Shown: in pieces, positions 6,240 to 13,498 of the stretch | Position numbering within the stretch: the stretch's first letter is position 1 | Layout: each line of letters begins with the position of its first letter | NCBI GenBank assembly: GCA_049965615.1 | Contig: JBMFWD010000071.1 | Location: forward strand, 1 to 13,498 | DNA: 13,498 nucleotides | Direction of reading: 5' to 3' | From: Acidobacterium sp049965615 | GTDB lineage: Bacteria > Acidobacteriota > Terriglobia > Terriglobales > Acidobacteriaceae | Position numbers and translations under genes: made by a program | The notes under the pieces: model-generated | The model's database searches: none | Told to the model about the DNA's origin: nothing | What the model saw: the letters and a program-made list of their open reading frames with translations, nothing else

Positions 6240-8378
6240 ATGGCTATGCGCACGGTTCATACGGTTTGTTCGCATGATTGTCCTGACTCCTGCGGAGTTC
6301 TGGTGACGGTTGACGAGACTGGCAAGGCGACGCGGGTGCAGGGTGATCCGGCGCATCCGGTGACGCGGGGATTTTTGTGCGGCAAGGTGGCGAAGTACCT
6401 GGACCGGGTGTATGCGCCGGACCGGTTGCTGTATCCGATGAGGCGGCGCAAGGGCGCACCGAAGGGGCCGGGACGGGAGTTGGCGGCGTTTGAGCGGATC
6501 AGCTGGGATGAGGCGCTGGACGAGATTGCGGCGCGGCTGAAGGCGGTGAGCGAGGAGTTTGGGCCGGAGTCGATTCTGCCGTATTCGTATGCGGGCAGCA
6601 TTGGGCTGCTGACGTATGGGTCGATGGACCGGAGGTTTTTCCATCGGCTGGGAGCTTCGCAGCTGGACCGGACGATTTGCTCGACGACGGGCGGCGAGGC
6701 TTATGTATCGGTGTACGGGAGCAAGCTGGGCACGGATACGGAGGATTTTCGGCACGCGCGGCTGATTCTGGCGTGGGGCGCGAATATTCACGGGAACAAC
6801 ATTCACCTGTGGCCGTTTGTGGAAGAGGCGCGGCGGAATGGCGCGAAGCTGGTGGTGATTGATCCTTATGAGACACGGACGGCGGCGCTGGCGGATTGGC
6901 ATATATCCATTCGTCCGGGCACGGATGCGGCGCTGGCGCTGGGCATGATGCACGTGCTGGTGCGGGACGGGCTTCTGGATGAGGCTTACATCCGCGAGAA
7001 CACGCATGGATTTGAGCGGCTGGCCGAGCACGTGAAGCCGTACACGCCTGCGATGGTGGAGGCGGCGACCGGCGTGGCGGCGGCGGATGTGGAGCGGCTG
7101 GCGCGGATGTACGGGGAGACGCAGCCGTCGGCGATCCGGATGAATTATGGGGTGCAGCGGTCGGAGAATGGCGGGGCGTCCTCAAGAGCGATTTTGATGC
7201 TGCCGGCGCTGACGGGCGCGTGGAAGTACCGGGGCGGCGGGGCGCAGCTTTCGACGAGCGGCGGGTTTGCGTGGGACAAGGCGGCGGTAGAGCGGCCGGA
7301 TTTGATGGCCAGCAGCCCGCTGGGGCGGCCGTCGCGGGTGATCAACATGGTGCTGCTGGGGCAGGCGCTGGCCGATCGCGAGAACCCTGTTAAGGCGATG
7401 TTTGTGTACAACTCGAATCCGGCAGCGGTGGCTCCGGACCAGGCGGCGGTGCTGCGGGGGCTGGCTCGCGAGGATTTGTTTACGGTGGTCCACGAGCAGT
7501 TTTTGACCGATACGGTGGATTACGCCGATATAGTGCTGCCGGCGACGACCTTTCTGGAGCAGAGGGAGATCCAGGGAGCGTACGGACACTATTATGTGCA
7601 GCTTTCTGAGCAGGCGATTGACCCGGTCGGCGAGTCGCGGCCGAATACATGGGTATTTGCGCAGCTGGCGCGGCGGATGGGCTTCGAGGAAGAGTGCTTT
7701 CGGGATTCGGTGGATGACATGATTCGGCAGGCTTTGCAGGAAGGAGGCGAGCAGCCGGAGCGGCTGCAGGGGATTACGCTGGGGCTGCTGGAGAAGCATC
7801 CCATGCAGCGGCTGCGCGGTACGGAAACCAGCGAGGAGACCGGGCAGGCCTGGCTGCCGTTTGCGCAGGGGCCGTTTGCGACGCCGAGCGGGAAGATCGA
7901 GTTTTATTCCGAGGCGATGGAGGCGCAGGGGCTGGATGCGATGCCGGCGTTTTATCCGCCGAAGGAGTCGCGGATGGGAGCGGGGCGGAGCGAGCGGGAT
8001 GCGCGGTATCCGCTGGAGTTTCTGGGGCGGAAGGCGGACAACTATATGAATTCGACCTTTGCGAACCTGTCGGGGCACCAGAAGCTGGAGTCGGAGTTTA
8101 ACGGGGTTCTGGAGATGCATCCGGAAGACGCCGAGGCGCGGGGCATTGCGGACGGCGCGCTGGTGACGGTGTGGAATGACCGGGGCGAGCTGCCGCTGAT
8201 GGCGAAATTAAGTCGAAGGGTGGGCCGCGGGGTGGTTGCCGGGCGGCTGCACTGGAACAAACTTTCGCAGTCCGGGCACAACGTGAACCTGCTGACAGGG
8301 CAGCATCTGACGGACATGGGCGGCGGTCCTGCGTTCTATTCCGTGCTGGTGGAAGTACGTCCTGCAGATTCCTTTTAG
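6240..8378 (+). CDS. Molybdopterin-dependent oxidoreductase, DMSO reductase superfamily, [4Fe-4S] type
   Basis: A 712-residue catalytic subunit binding bis-MGD and one [4Fe-4S] cluster. The N-terminal cluster motif is Cys10, Cys14, Cys18 and Cys47 (HTVCSHDCPDSCG and GFLCGK). The main molybdopterin domain follows from about 60 to 480, with ISWDEALDEIA near 87-97 and LAWGANIHGNNIHLWP near 177-192. Aligning RTICSTTGGEAY with the equivalent NapA/formate dehydrogenase segment suggests Cys147 is the protein ligand to molybdenum or tungsten. The C-terminal dinucleotide-binding domain runs from about 590 and includes NYMNSTFAN and LEMHPEDAEARGI. There is no Tat or Sec signal, so the enzyme should be cytoplasmic. 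No iron-sulfur or membrane-anchor subunit gene lies beside it, and both neighbours are separated by more than 180 bases. The substrate cannot be named; formate, nitrate or S/N-oxide chemistry are all possible in this superfamily. ATG 6240 has a weak ribosome-binding site. Confidence 0.9.
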   Translation: MAMRTVHTVCSHDCPDSCGVLVTVDETGKATRVQGDPAHPVTRGFLCGKVAKYLDRVYAPDRLLYPMRRRKGAPKGPGRELAAFERISWDEALDEIAARLKAVSEEFGPESILPYSYAGSIGLLTYGSMDRRFFHRLGASQLDRTICSTTGGEAYVSVYGSKLGTDTEDFRHARLILAWGANIHGNNIHLWPFVEEARRNGAKLVVIDPYETRTAALADWHISIRPGTDAALALGMMHVLVRDGLLDEAYIRENTHGFERLAEHVKPYTPAMVEAATGVAAADVERLARMYGETQPSAIRMNYGVQRSENGGASSRAILMLPALTGAWKYRGGGAQLSTSGGFAWDKAAVERPDLMASSPLGRPSRVINMVLLGQALADRENPVKAMFVYNSNPAAVAPDQAAVLRGLAREDLFTVVHEQFLTDTVDYADIVLPATTFLEQREIQGAYGHYYVQLSEQAIDPVGESRPNTWVFAQLARRMGFEEECFRDSVDDMIRQALQEGGEQPERLQGITLGLLEKHPMQRLRGTETSEETGQAWLPFAQGPFATPSGKIEFYSEAMEAQGLDAMPAFYPPKESRMGAGRSERDARYPLEFLGRKADNYMNSTFANLSGHQKLESEFNGVLEMHPEDAEARGIADGALVTVWNDRGELPLMAKLSRRVGRGVVAGRLHWNKLSQSGHNVNLLTGQHLTDMGGGPAFYSVLVEVRPADSF

Positions 8379-8428
8379 CCGGGTGCTGTGAAAGAAGCCG
8401 TTATCCATTTAGACTGAGATTGGAAAAG

Positions 8429-8487
8429 CTCCACCCAAGCAAGGGGATCAGGCCGCGAGCGGCAGGTTTTGCGTTGCGCGGGTGGAG
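8429..8487 (+). other. Imperfect long hairpin between molybdoenzyme gene and bamA
   Basis: CTCCACCC (8429-8436) pairs with GGGTGGAG (8480-8487). After a symmetrical two-base internal loop, GCAA (8439-8442) pairs with TTGC (8474-8477). A short GCCGC/GCGGC stem-loop (8452-8463) lies within the apex. The element begins about 50 bases past the molybdoenzyme stop and ends just before the bamA promoter. It has no U-rich tail, so it is not a standard terminator. It may be a transcript-end stabilising structure or simply chance pairing in GC-rich DNA. Confidence 0.3.
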
Positions 8488-8505
8488 ATGAGCCTGTGGC
8501 CGGGG

Positions 8506-8535
8506 TTTCGGGACTGCCCTTCTGTCACATATAAT
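8506..8535 (+). promoter_or_regulatory. Putative promoter of bamA
   Basis: A perfect TATAAT -10 box is at 8530-8535. The best -35 candidate, TTTCGG (8506-8511) at 18 bases, is a poor match to TTGACA. Transcription would start near 8542, giving a leader of about 50 bases to the preferred bamA ATG. The -10 call is good; the -35 is weak. Confidence 0.5.
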
Positions 8536-8594
8536 CGGGTTTTCCATAGAGTCCGCCGATTTTGAGCTGTGAGGGTGTGCCTATTTTTCCCGTA

Positions 8595-11459
8595 ATGCAG
8601 GGAAGCGAAAGCTCCCCAAAGGAATTGAGTCAGGTTTTGCGTTCACATCGCCGCTATTTGCAGTTGCTGGTGTTGTTTTTGCTGTCGATCACGGCGATTT
8701 CGGCGTGGGCTCAGCAACAACAGAACATCATTCGTGAGATACGCATCATTGGCGTGCGCCGGATCCCTCGTGAGACGGTGCTGGCGCGCATGTTCAGCCG
8801 TGTGGGCGATCCCTATGATCCGTTGACGGTGGAGCGGGATTTCAACTCGCTGTGGAACACCGGGTACTTCGAGAATGTGACGATTCAGAAGCAGCAGACG
8901 CCGACTGGCGTGATTCTGAACGTGTATCTGAAGGAGAAGCCGACGGTCAGCGAGATCCACTACAAGGGTCTGAATTCGATCACGGTCTCCGACATTCTGA
9001 CGCAATACAAGAAGAATAAGGTCCATTTAACGCCGGAGGACCAGTACGACCCGACGCAGATTGCGGGTGCGATTACGTCGATTCGGCAATTGGAAGCGGC
9101 GCACGGACACCAGTTCGCAACGGTGCGGCCGGACATCAAGAATGTTCCGCCGGCGCGCGTGGACATTACGTTCAACGTGAAGGAAGGCCCGAAGGTGAAG
9201 GTGGGCAGGATCACCTTCAGCGGTAACACGCATGTTCCATCCCGCGTATTGCGGGAATCGATGGTGGATCTGCGTCCGATCGGGATTCCGCATTCGATCA
9301 TTTTCGAGCACCTTTTTGCGCGCACGTATGACGCCAGCAAGCTGGATGAAGACGCAGAGCGCGTGATGCAGGCTTACCGCGACCGCGGCTATGAGCGTGT
9401 GAATGTGGGCGAGCCGCAGACGCATCTGCGGAACGAATCCGGCCTCTCGCTGTTTACCTTCCGCCCGAAGAAGGGCAAGCGGATTGATATTCATATTCCG
9501 ATCGAGGAAGGCGAGCGGTATCGCCTGGGGACGATCACTTTCAGCGGTAACAAGGCGGTAACAAACACCAAGGCGCTGCGGGCCCAGTTTGATTTGAAGG
9601 AAGGGCAGATTTTCGACGCTACTACCTTTGAGAAGGGCCTGGAGAACCTGCGCAAAGCTTACGGGACGCTCGGCTATATCAACTTTGTAGCGACGCCGAC
9701 TCCAACCTTTGACGAGAAGACGCATACGATCAACTGGAAGATCGATATCGATGAGGGCAAACCGTTCTATGTGTCGCGTATTGAGTTCCGTGGCAATACG
9801 GTGACCCGCGACTTCGTGATTCGGCGTGCCCTGCTGCTGCAGGAAGGCCAGGTTTACAACAGCAAGCTCTGGAAACTGAGCCTGATGCGGTTGAACCAGC
9901 TGGATTACTTTGATCCATTGAAAGTGGATCAGGACTCGGAGACGCATGAGGATGCGCAGAACGGCACGGTGGATCTTCTGCTGAAGGTGCATGAGAAGGG
10001 CAAGAACGCCATTGGCCTGAACGGCGGCGTGAGCGGATTGTCAGGTTCGTTCATCGGATTGAATTATCAGACGAACAACTTCCTTGGACTGGGCGAGACG
10101 CTGACGCTGCAAGCCAGCGGCGGCTCGGTGCAGAAGAACTTCACCTTCGGGTTTACCGAGCCTTATGTCATGAACAAGCCACTGGAGCTTGGCTTCCAGA
10201 TTTATGACAACAAGACGGACTACAACGCATCGAAGAACTATTCATTGACGGGGAATCCTTCGGCGAATTACAGCTCTGCGACGAAGTCGCTGCTTCAGAA
10301 CTATAACCAGAAGAGCCTGGGCTACAGTCTCTCGGCCAGTTACCAGTTGCCGCACTCCTTCAAGCGGATCGGTATCACGTATTCGTGGAACAAATCATCG
10401 GTAACAGCTTTCAGCCAGGCATCGCAGAACCTGTTCCAGACCTTGTCGTTCCGCAGCGGTATCCAGGGGCAGAACTCGCTGGAAGGCATTCTGACAAGCC
10501 AGATTTCGCTGAGCCTTTCGGAGGACAAACTGGATGCGCTGTTCCTGCCGCATACCGGATACGAGTTTTCGAGTGCGCTGCAGGTAGCCGGTATCTGGGG
10601 CAGTGTTCGGTTCATTCGCCCGGTTGTGGAATGGAAGCAGTATTTCCCGATCAAGGGCCTGCGGCTTAATCCTCGAGGGCGCAATACGCTGGGTTACCGC
10701 GTGCAGTTGTCTTATGTACGAGGCTTCAGCGGGGACGTGGCGCCGCCATTCGACCGCATGTACCAAGGTGGCGGAGACGAGTTGCGCGGATTCCAGATTC
10801 GTACGGGAACGCCTTACGGTTTTGTTCCGACGCGGGTCATGTTCAACCTGACGAATCCTGACGGTTCCACGGTTCCGAGGAATCCTTCCAATCCGAGTGA
10901 CGGTCCGGTGCAGGTTCCGCTGCCGGTTTACGGTATTGCCCCGGTGGGCGGCGACACGAGCTTTGTGAACAACCTGGAATACACCATCCCGATCTACGGG
11001 CGCAGCGTAGCGTTCAAGTTCTTCAATGATTTCGGGTTGGATGTGGCGCTGGACAAGAGCCAGTTGAACCAGAGTCCGGAAGGTATTGCCTCGCTGAACT
11101 CGCCGCTGTATGGCTGCCCGAATGTGGTGAACGGCTCTTGCCAGGGCGGCTTCCCGATCACCTTCTCGAGGAGGATCAACATCATTTCCGGTACGAACTT
11201 TGTGCCCCGCGATTCACTGGGCGCGGAACTGGATGTGATGGTGCCGATTATCAATGCACCGTTCCGGCTGTACTATGCGTACAACCCGGTGCGGCTGGAG
11301 ACGCAGTTCAACCGTCCTAACCTGATCACTCGGAGCATGTTCCCGGCAGGTGGGGCGGGCGATTATTCCTATGCGCTGGCAGAGCAGTTCTACAACGGGC
11401 TCTACCAGTTGCGTGAACCGAAGAAGACATTCCGCCTGACTGTGGGTACCACGTTCTAG
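8595..11459 (+). CDS. bamA: Outer membrane protein assembly factor BamA
   Basis: The Omp85-family core of the beta-barrel assembly machine, which folds and inserts proteins into the outer membrane. From ATG 8595 it is 954 residues, longer than the roughly 810 of E. coli. A Sec signal peptide ends around Ala39 (ISAWA before QQQQN). Five POTRA repeats follow at about 44-114, 116-197, 201-304, 308-387 and 390-469, with recurrent sequences such as RITFSGN, TITFSGN and RIEFRGN. The 16-stranded barrel begins near 474. The conserved loop-6 motif appears as LRGF (about 730-733) in GGGDELRGFQIRTG, then PVGGDTSFVNNLEY, as in other BamA proteins. The protein ends RLTVGTTF with the terminal aromatic residue expected of an outer-membrane beta-signal. 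Two cysteines (about 841 and 849, CPNVVNGSC) sit in a predicted loop. The frame is open back to TTG 8562 and no start has a good ribosome-binding site, so the start is uncertain by up to 33 bases or a little more. Confidence 0.95.
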   Translation: MQGSESSPKELSQVLRSHRRYLQLLVLFLLSITAISAWAQQQQNIIREIRIIGVRRIPRETVLARMFSRVGDPYDPLTVERDFNSLWNTGYFENVTIQKQQTPTGVILNVYLKEKPTVSEIHYKGLNSITVSDILTQYKKNKVHLTPEDQYDPTQIAGAITSIRQLEAAHGHQFATVRPDIKNVPPARVDITFNVKEGPKVKVGRITFSGNTHVPSRVLRESMVDLRPIGIPHSIIFEHLFARTYDASKLDEDAERVMQAYRDRGYERVNVGEPQTHLRNESGLSLFTFRPKKGKRIDIHIPIEEGERYRLGTITFSGNKAVTNTKALRAQFDLKEGQIFDATTFEKGLENLRKAYGTLGYINFVATPTPTFDEKTHTINWKIDIDEGKPFYVSRIEFRGNTVTRDFVIRRALLLQEGQVYNSKLWKLSLMRLNQLDYFDPLKVDQDSETHEDAQNGTVDLLLKVHEKGKNAIGLNGGVSGLSGSFIGLNYQTNNFLGLGETLTLQASGGSVQKNFTFGFTEPYVMNKPLELGFQIYDNKTDYNASKNYSLTGNPSANYSSATKSLLQNYNQKSLGYSLSASYQLPHSFKRIGITYSWNKSSVTAFSQASQNLFQTLSFRSGIQGQNSLEGILTSQISLSLSEDKLDALFLPHTGYEFSSALQVAGIWGSVRFIRPVVEWKQYFPIKGLRLNPRGRNTLGYRVQLSYVRGFSGDVAPPFDRMYQGGGDELRGFQIRTGTPYGFVPTRVMFNLTNPDGSTVPRNPSNPSDGPVQVPLPVYGIAPVGGDTSFVNNLEYTIPIYGRSVAFKFFNDFGLDVALDKSQLNQSPEGIASLNSPLYGCPNVVNGSCQGGFPITFSRRINIISGTNFVPRDSLGAELDVMVPIINAPFRLYYAYNPVRLETQFNRPNLITRSMFPAGGAGDYSYALAEQFYNGLYQLREPKKTFRLTVGTTF

Positions 11460-11471
11460 GGCTTAAAAAGT

Positions 11472-11499
11472 TGGGGCGAAGCCGCAAAGCTTCTCCCCA
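11472..11499 (+). terminator. Probable terminator hairpin after bamA
   Basis: TGGGGCGAAGC (11472-11482) and GCTTCTCCCCA (11489-11499) form an 11-bp stem with one mismatch and the loop CGCAAA. It starts 12 bases beyond the bamA stop codon and ends just before the -35 box of the skp promoter. The downstream sequence GCCGTGTTTG has few T residues, so termination may be partial. Confidence 0.45.
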
Positions 11500-11506
11500 G
11501 CCGTGT

Positions 11507-11535
11507 TTGACGATGCCACGGGGCAACCCTATAAT
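11507..11535 (+). promoter_or_regulatory. Sigma-70-type promoter of skp
   Basis: TTGACG (11507-11512) and TATAAT (11530-11535) are spaced by exactly 17 bases, an eleven-of-twelve match to the housekeeping consensus. Transcription would begin near 11542, leaving an untranslated leader of about 159 bases before the skp ATG. This is the strongest promoter match in the window. Confidence 0.75.
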
Positions 11536-11700
11536 TCGCTCAGTTCCTGAAAATGCCTTCGGCCCGTTGCTCCATGCGTATTGGCCCTCGATTGGGGTCT
11601 ACGTCTGGCTTACGGAGAAGCAGTCTAGGGAAGCGATGATTGGCTTCCGCGAGCACAGCGGGCGAAATCACATACAGAACTGAAGGAGTTCTCAAACCGC

Positions 11701-12321
11701 ATGAAGCGTTCGTTGTTACTTGTTTGTCTACTGATCCCCAGCCTTGGCATGACGGCCATGGCGCAGACCAGCCATTCCGTTCCCAATGCGCCCGGGATGG
11801 GTGGCGCTCACCAGAAGATTGCCGTGATTGAGTTTCAGGCGGCAGTGGCGCGGACTAACGAAGGTCAGCGGGATTTCGCGAACCTGGAGAAGAAGTTCGC
11901 GCCGAAGAACGAGCAGTTGAAGCAGCAGAGCGATCAGATTAATGCGCTCAAGAAGGAATTGCAGGCGAACGCGAAGACCTTGAGTCCAGATCAGCGCCAG
12001 GAAAAGATTAACGAGATTCAGAGCAAGGAAAAGGAACTGAGCCAGCAGGTTGACGATGCGCGCTCGGATTTCCAGAACGAAATGGGTACGGCGTTCAACT
12101 CCCTTGCCCAGAAGGTTGGGGCCGTGATGACCGCCTATGCCAAGGAGCACGGCTACGCGATTGTTCTGGATGCCAGCACCCAAAGCAGCCCAGTGCTGTG
12201 GGCCAGCCCTGAGGTGGATATCACCAAGGCAGTGATTGCGGCCTACAATGCGAAGTCCGGTGTTCCGGCGCCTCCGCCCGCAGCTCCGAAGCCGGCGAGC
12301 CAAGCCGGCTCCGGCAAGTAG
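11701..12321 (+). CDS. skp: Periplasmic chaperone Skp/OmpH family
   Basis: A 206-residue holdase that keeps unfolded outer-membrane proteins soluble in the periplasm on their way to BamA. A signal peptide spans residues 1-21 (MKRSLLLVCLLIP core, cleavage after AMA). The OmpH domain opens with the strand KIAVIEFQAAVARTNEGQ (39-56). A long, charged, heptad-like coiled-coil tentacle covers about 57-125 (rich in K, E and Q). The domain closes with YAIVLDAS and DITKAVIAAYN (173-183). This is the usual body-tentacle-body plan. About 17 residues between the signal peptide and the first strand, and a Pro/Ala-rich tail after residue 188 (PAPPPAAPKPAS), are additions to the compact E. coli form. GAAGGAG lies about 12 bases before ATG 11701. 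It sits directly downstream of bamA, the conserved order, but has its own promoter and a strong terminator. Confidence 0.93.
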   Translation: MKRSLLLVCLLIPSLGMTAMAQTSHSVPNAPGMGGAHQKIAVIEFQAAVARTNEGQRDFANLEKKFAPKNEQLKQQSDQINALKKELQANAKTLSPDQRQEKINEIQSKEKELSQQVDDARSDFQNEMGTAFNSLAQKVGAVMTAYAKEHGYAIVLDASTQSSPVLWASPEVDITKAVIAAYNAKSGVPAPPPAAPKPASQAGSGK

Positions 12322-12341
12322 ACCCCGGTCAGTAAAAAGTG

Positions 12342-12380
12342 AGTAAAAAGGGGACCTCCATAGGAGGTCCCTTTTTTACT
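12342..12380 (+). terminator. Strong Rho-independent terminator after skp
   Basis: The arms 12342-12359 and 12363-12380 form an 18-bp stem (core GGGACCTCC with GGAGGTCCC) around an ATA loop, with a single G-T wobble. The core stem is followed by TTTTTT. The A-rich left flank mirrors the T-run, so it could also stop transcription coming from the right. A second copy of AGTAAAAAG lies just upstream at 12331-12339. Confidence 0.93.
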
Positions 12381-12445
12381 TTACAGTTACAGCTACTATC
12401 CACCTCGATAACATCTATCCGAGGCCCGGGGAGCGGTCCGAAGGC

Positions 12446-12625
12446 TGTGGAAAGTTCTGTGGAAAAGGAACATCTGCACCTGAGTTGATGCAGGCTGGCA
12501 CCGTTGGGAGTGAGGTTAAAGGCAGGGGAAAGCGCGTTTTCCTCTTGAGAATACTAACGTTTCCCGACTGTTTCATTTTTGAACACGGGAATGTAATTTT
12601 TTTGTAACTTTCGCGCTTTTCCACA
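12446..12625. other. DnaA-box-like 9-mers flanking an AT-rich stretch
   Basis: TGTGGAAAG (12446-12454) and TGTGGAAAA (12458-12466) lie in direct orientation 12 bases apart; TTTTCCACA (12617-12625) is the inverted form. Two of the three fit the relaxed DnaA box TTWTNCACA, and the first differs at one position. The bases between about 12560 and 12625 are clearly poorer in GC than the surroundings, with a run of seven T. The rest of 12381-12792 shows no gene or RNA that I recognise. Three matches are few for an origin, and no dnaA, dnaN or rpmH gene is in view, so origin function is unproven. Confidence 0.3.
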
Positions 12626-12792
12626 ATTTCAAAATGGGATGCGGGTCCAGCCGCAGGCTCTAGTGGCTTTTGGCCCGCTATCTGGACGGCGAGAGTGTAG
12701 CTCAAAATAAGAACACTGTGAGTTACAGATGAGACGCAAAAAGTCCTGTCCGCGTGTAAATCTGTATCTGTCTGGATGGGAAATATGAAAAT

Positions 12793-12969
12793 TCAGGATG
12801 AAATTGTCGCAGTGATGATCACATATCCCAGCCGACCCTCACGGATGGCATCCTGGGCTGCTACGGCCATTTGTTTGGCGGCAGGCAGATCAAACTCAGG
12901 CGCCGAGATTTTCTTCAATCTCCGAGCAATTTCGAAGGCGACCAAGCGGGTGCGAATCTTGCGAACCAT
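12793..12969 (-). CDS. Possible small hypothetical protein
   Basis: A 58-residue minus-strand frame starts at ATG 12969. It begins MVRKIRTRLVAFEIARRLKK and continues through ISAPEFDLPAAKQMAVAAQD to IITATISS, which looks like two amphipathic helices with a plausible, mixed amino-acid composition. The same frame is open for a further 33 codons upstream, to a TAA at 13071-13069, and still reads like protein (FVGFDSDTCRILQSAGFRL), but it has no ATG there. It may therefore be the tail of a gene broken upstream, or a gene using an unusual start. There is no clear ribosome-binding site and I do not recognise a family. Confidence 0.33.
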   Translation of the reverse strand: MVRKIRTRLVAFEIARRLKKISAPEFDLPAAKQMAVAAQDAIREGRLGYVIITATISS

Positions 12970-13498
12970 GTCGCCAGGTGCTTGATTGTGGTCTTCTTTC
13001 GAGGCAAGACGGAAGCCGGCAGACTGCAGGATGCGACAGGTGTCCGAGTCAAAGCCGACGAACGGGAATTAGAACGAGGGGCGGACTGAGTCTGAGCGGG
13101 GTGGCTGCGACGCAGCGATAGAGCCGGCGGGGAGCAGGCGGATCTGCAACTCTGTCGGTTGCCTATCTGGCTTGTGCAAAGTTGATCTATCTGGCAGTGC
13201 GGGGAGACAGGGCTCATGGCTGCGAGGCGACATGGCAGGGGTTATGGAACGCGTTGCGTGATTTCGCAATGCGGCATCTTGCGCCGGCGGCGCCTGCATG
13301 GCCGGTACACTTATCGGGGCGCAGCGACCACCGAGATATTGCTGGCGACGCAGAACGGGATTGGATTGAACCTAAAAACGGCAGTTGCTAGTCAGCAGGG
13401 CGCATGTTTTGAGGAGTTTTTGGGGTCTATGCGGAAGGATTCTGGCCACGATGTAGTCCAGCAGTGTCTTCCACCTGTCCGTTGAGGGCGACTGCTCC
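12970..13498. other. Right-hand region without an assignable gene
   Basis: Beyond the upstream extension of the small minus-strand frame (to 13068), several overlapping frames of 60-90 codons exist on both strands. None has a recognisable motif, a good ribosome-binding site or convincing composition. No tRNA, long repeat or terminator was found. On the minus strand the last 126 bases could be the 3' end of a gene entering from the right, stopping at 13372, but the evidence is thin. Confidence 0.4.

Noticed and set aside
11471..11683. Possible 70-codon leader ORF before skp
   Set aside because: It starts inside the bamA terminator hairpin, upstream of the predicted skp transcription start, and has no ribosome-binding site or family resemblance.
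13372..13497. Minus-strand frame of 41 residues that could be the 3' end of a gene entering from the right
   Set aside because: It contains a plausible segment (WKTLLDYIVARIL) but is too short, has no motif, and competing frames cover the same bases.

Overview
The window looks like chromosomal DNA of a GC-rich Gram-negative bacterium. An outer membrane is implied by a five-POTRA BamA followed by the periplasmic chaperone Skp/OmpH. The large BamA, the Tat-exported IorB/IorA pair, the Kch-type channel and a possible glycoside hydrolase 3 remnant together suggest Acidobacteriota (Terriglobales/Acidobacteriaceae type). That placement is inference from gene style, not from a marker gene.

Layout, left to right. 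Positions 1-390 hold the left end of a decayed IS5-family insertion sequence on the minus strand. Its transposase has an in-frame stop and a probable homopolymer frameshift. A tRNA-Ser(UGA) gene follows at 524-613 (minus). Then come an intrinsic terminator and a two-gene minus-strand operon, iorA-iorB (3451-747), which encodes the [2Fe-2S] subunit and the Tat-exported molybdenum subunit of an isoquinoline-1-oxidoreductase-like hydroxylase. Upstream, also on minus, is a Kch-type potassium channel (4845-3613) with an RCK domain and a probable internal start. A divergent intergenic region carries a promoter for plus-strand genes.

On the plus strand, a signal-peptide ORF of 70 codons (5069-5281) reads like the first residues of an exported GH3 glycosidase cut off after its first motif. 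It runs straight into the ribosome-binding site of a DltE-like short-chain dehydrogenase (5297-6055). After a repeat-bearing spacer with 9-nt-spaced GCAAAG units comes a stand-alone cytoplasmic molybdopterin/[4Fe-4S] oxidoreductase (6240-8378). The last protein block is bamA (8595-11459) and skp (11701-12321), which build and chaperone outer-membrane beta-barrels. Each appears to have its own TATAAT promoter, and skp ends in a textbook terminator.

The final 1.1 kb (12381-13498) holds no gene I can assign with confidence. It contains three DnaA-box-like 9-mers beside an AT-rich stretch and one small minus-strand frame with coding character. Most of the window is ordinary metabolism and envelope biogenesis. 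I do not see a clear new defence or mobile system. The unusual items are broken genes, a possible two-product channel gene and unexplained intergenic structures.
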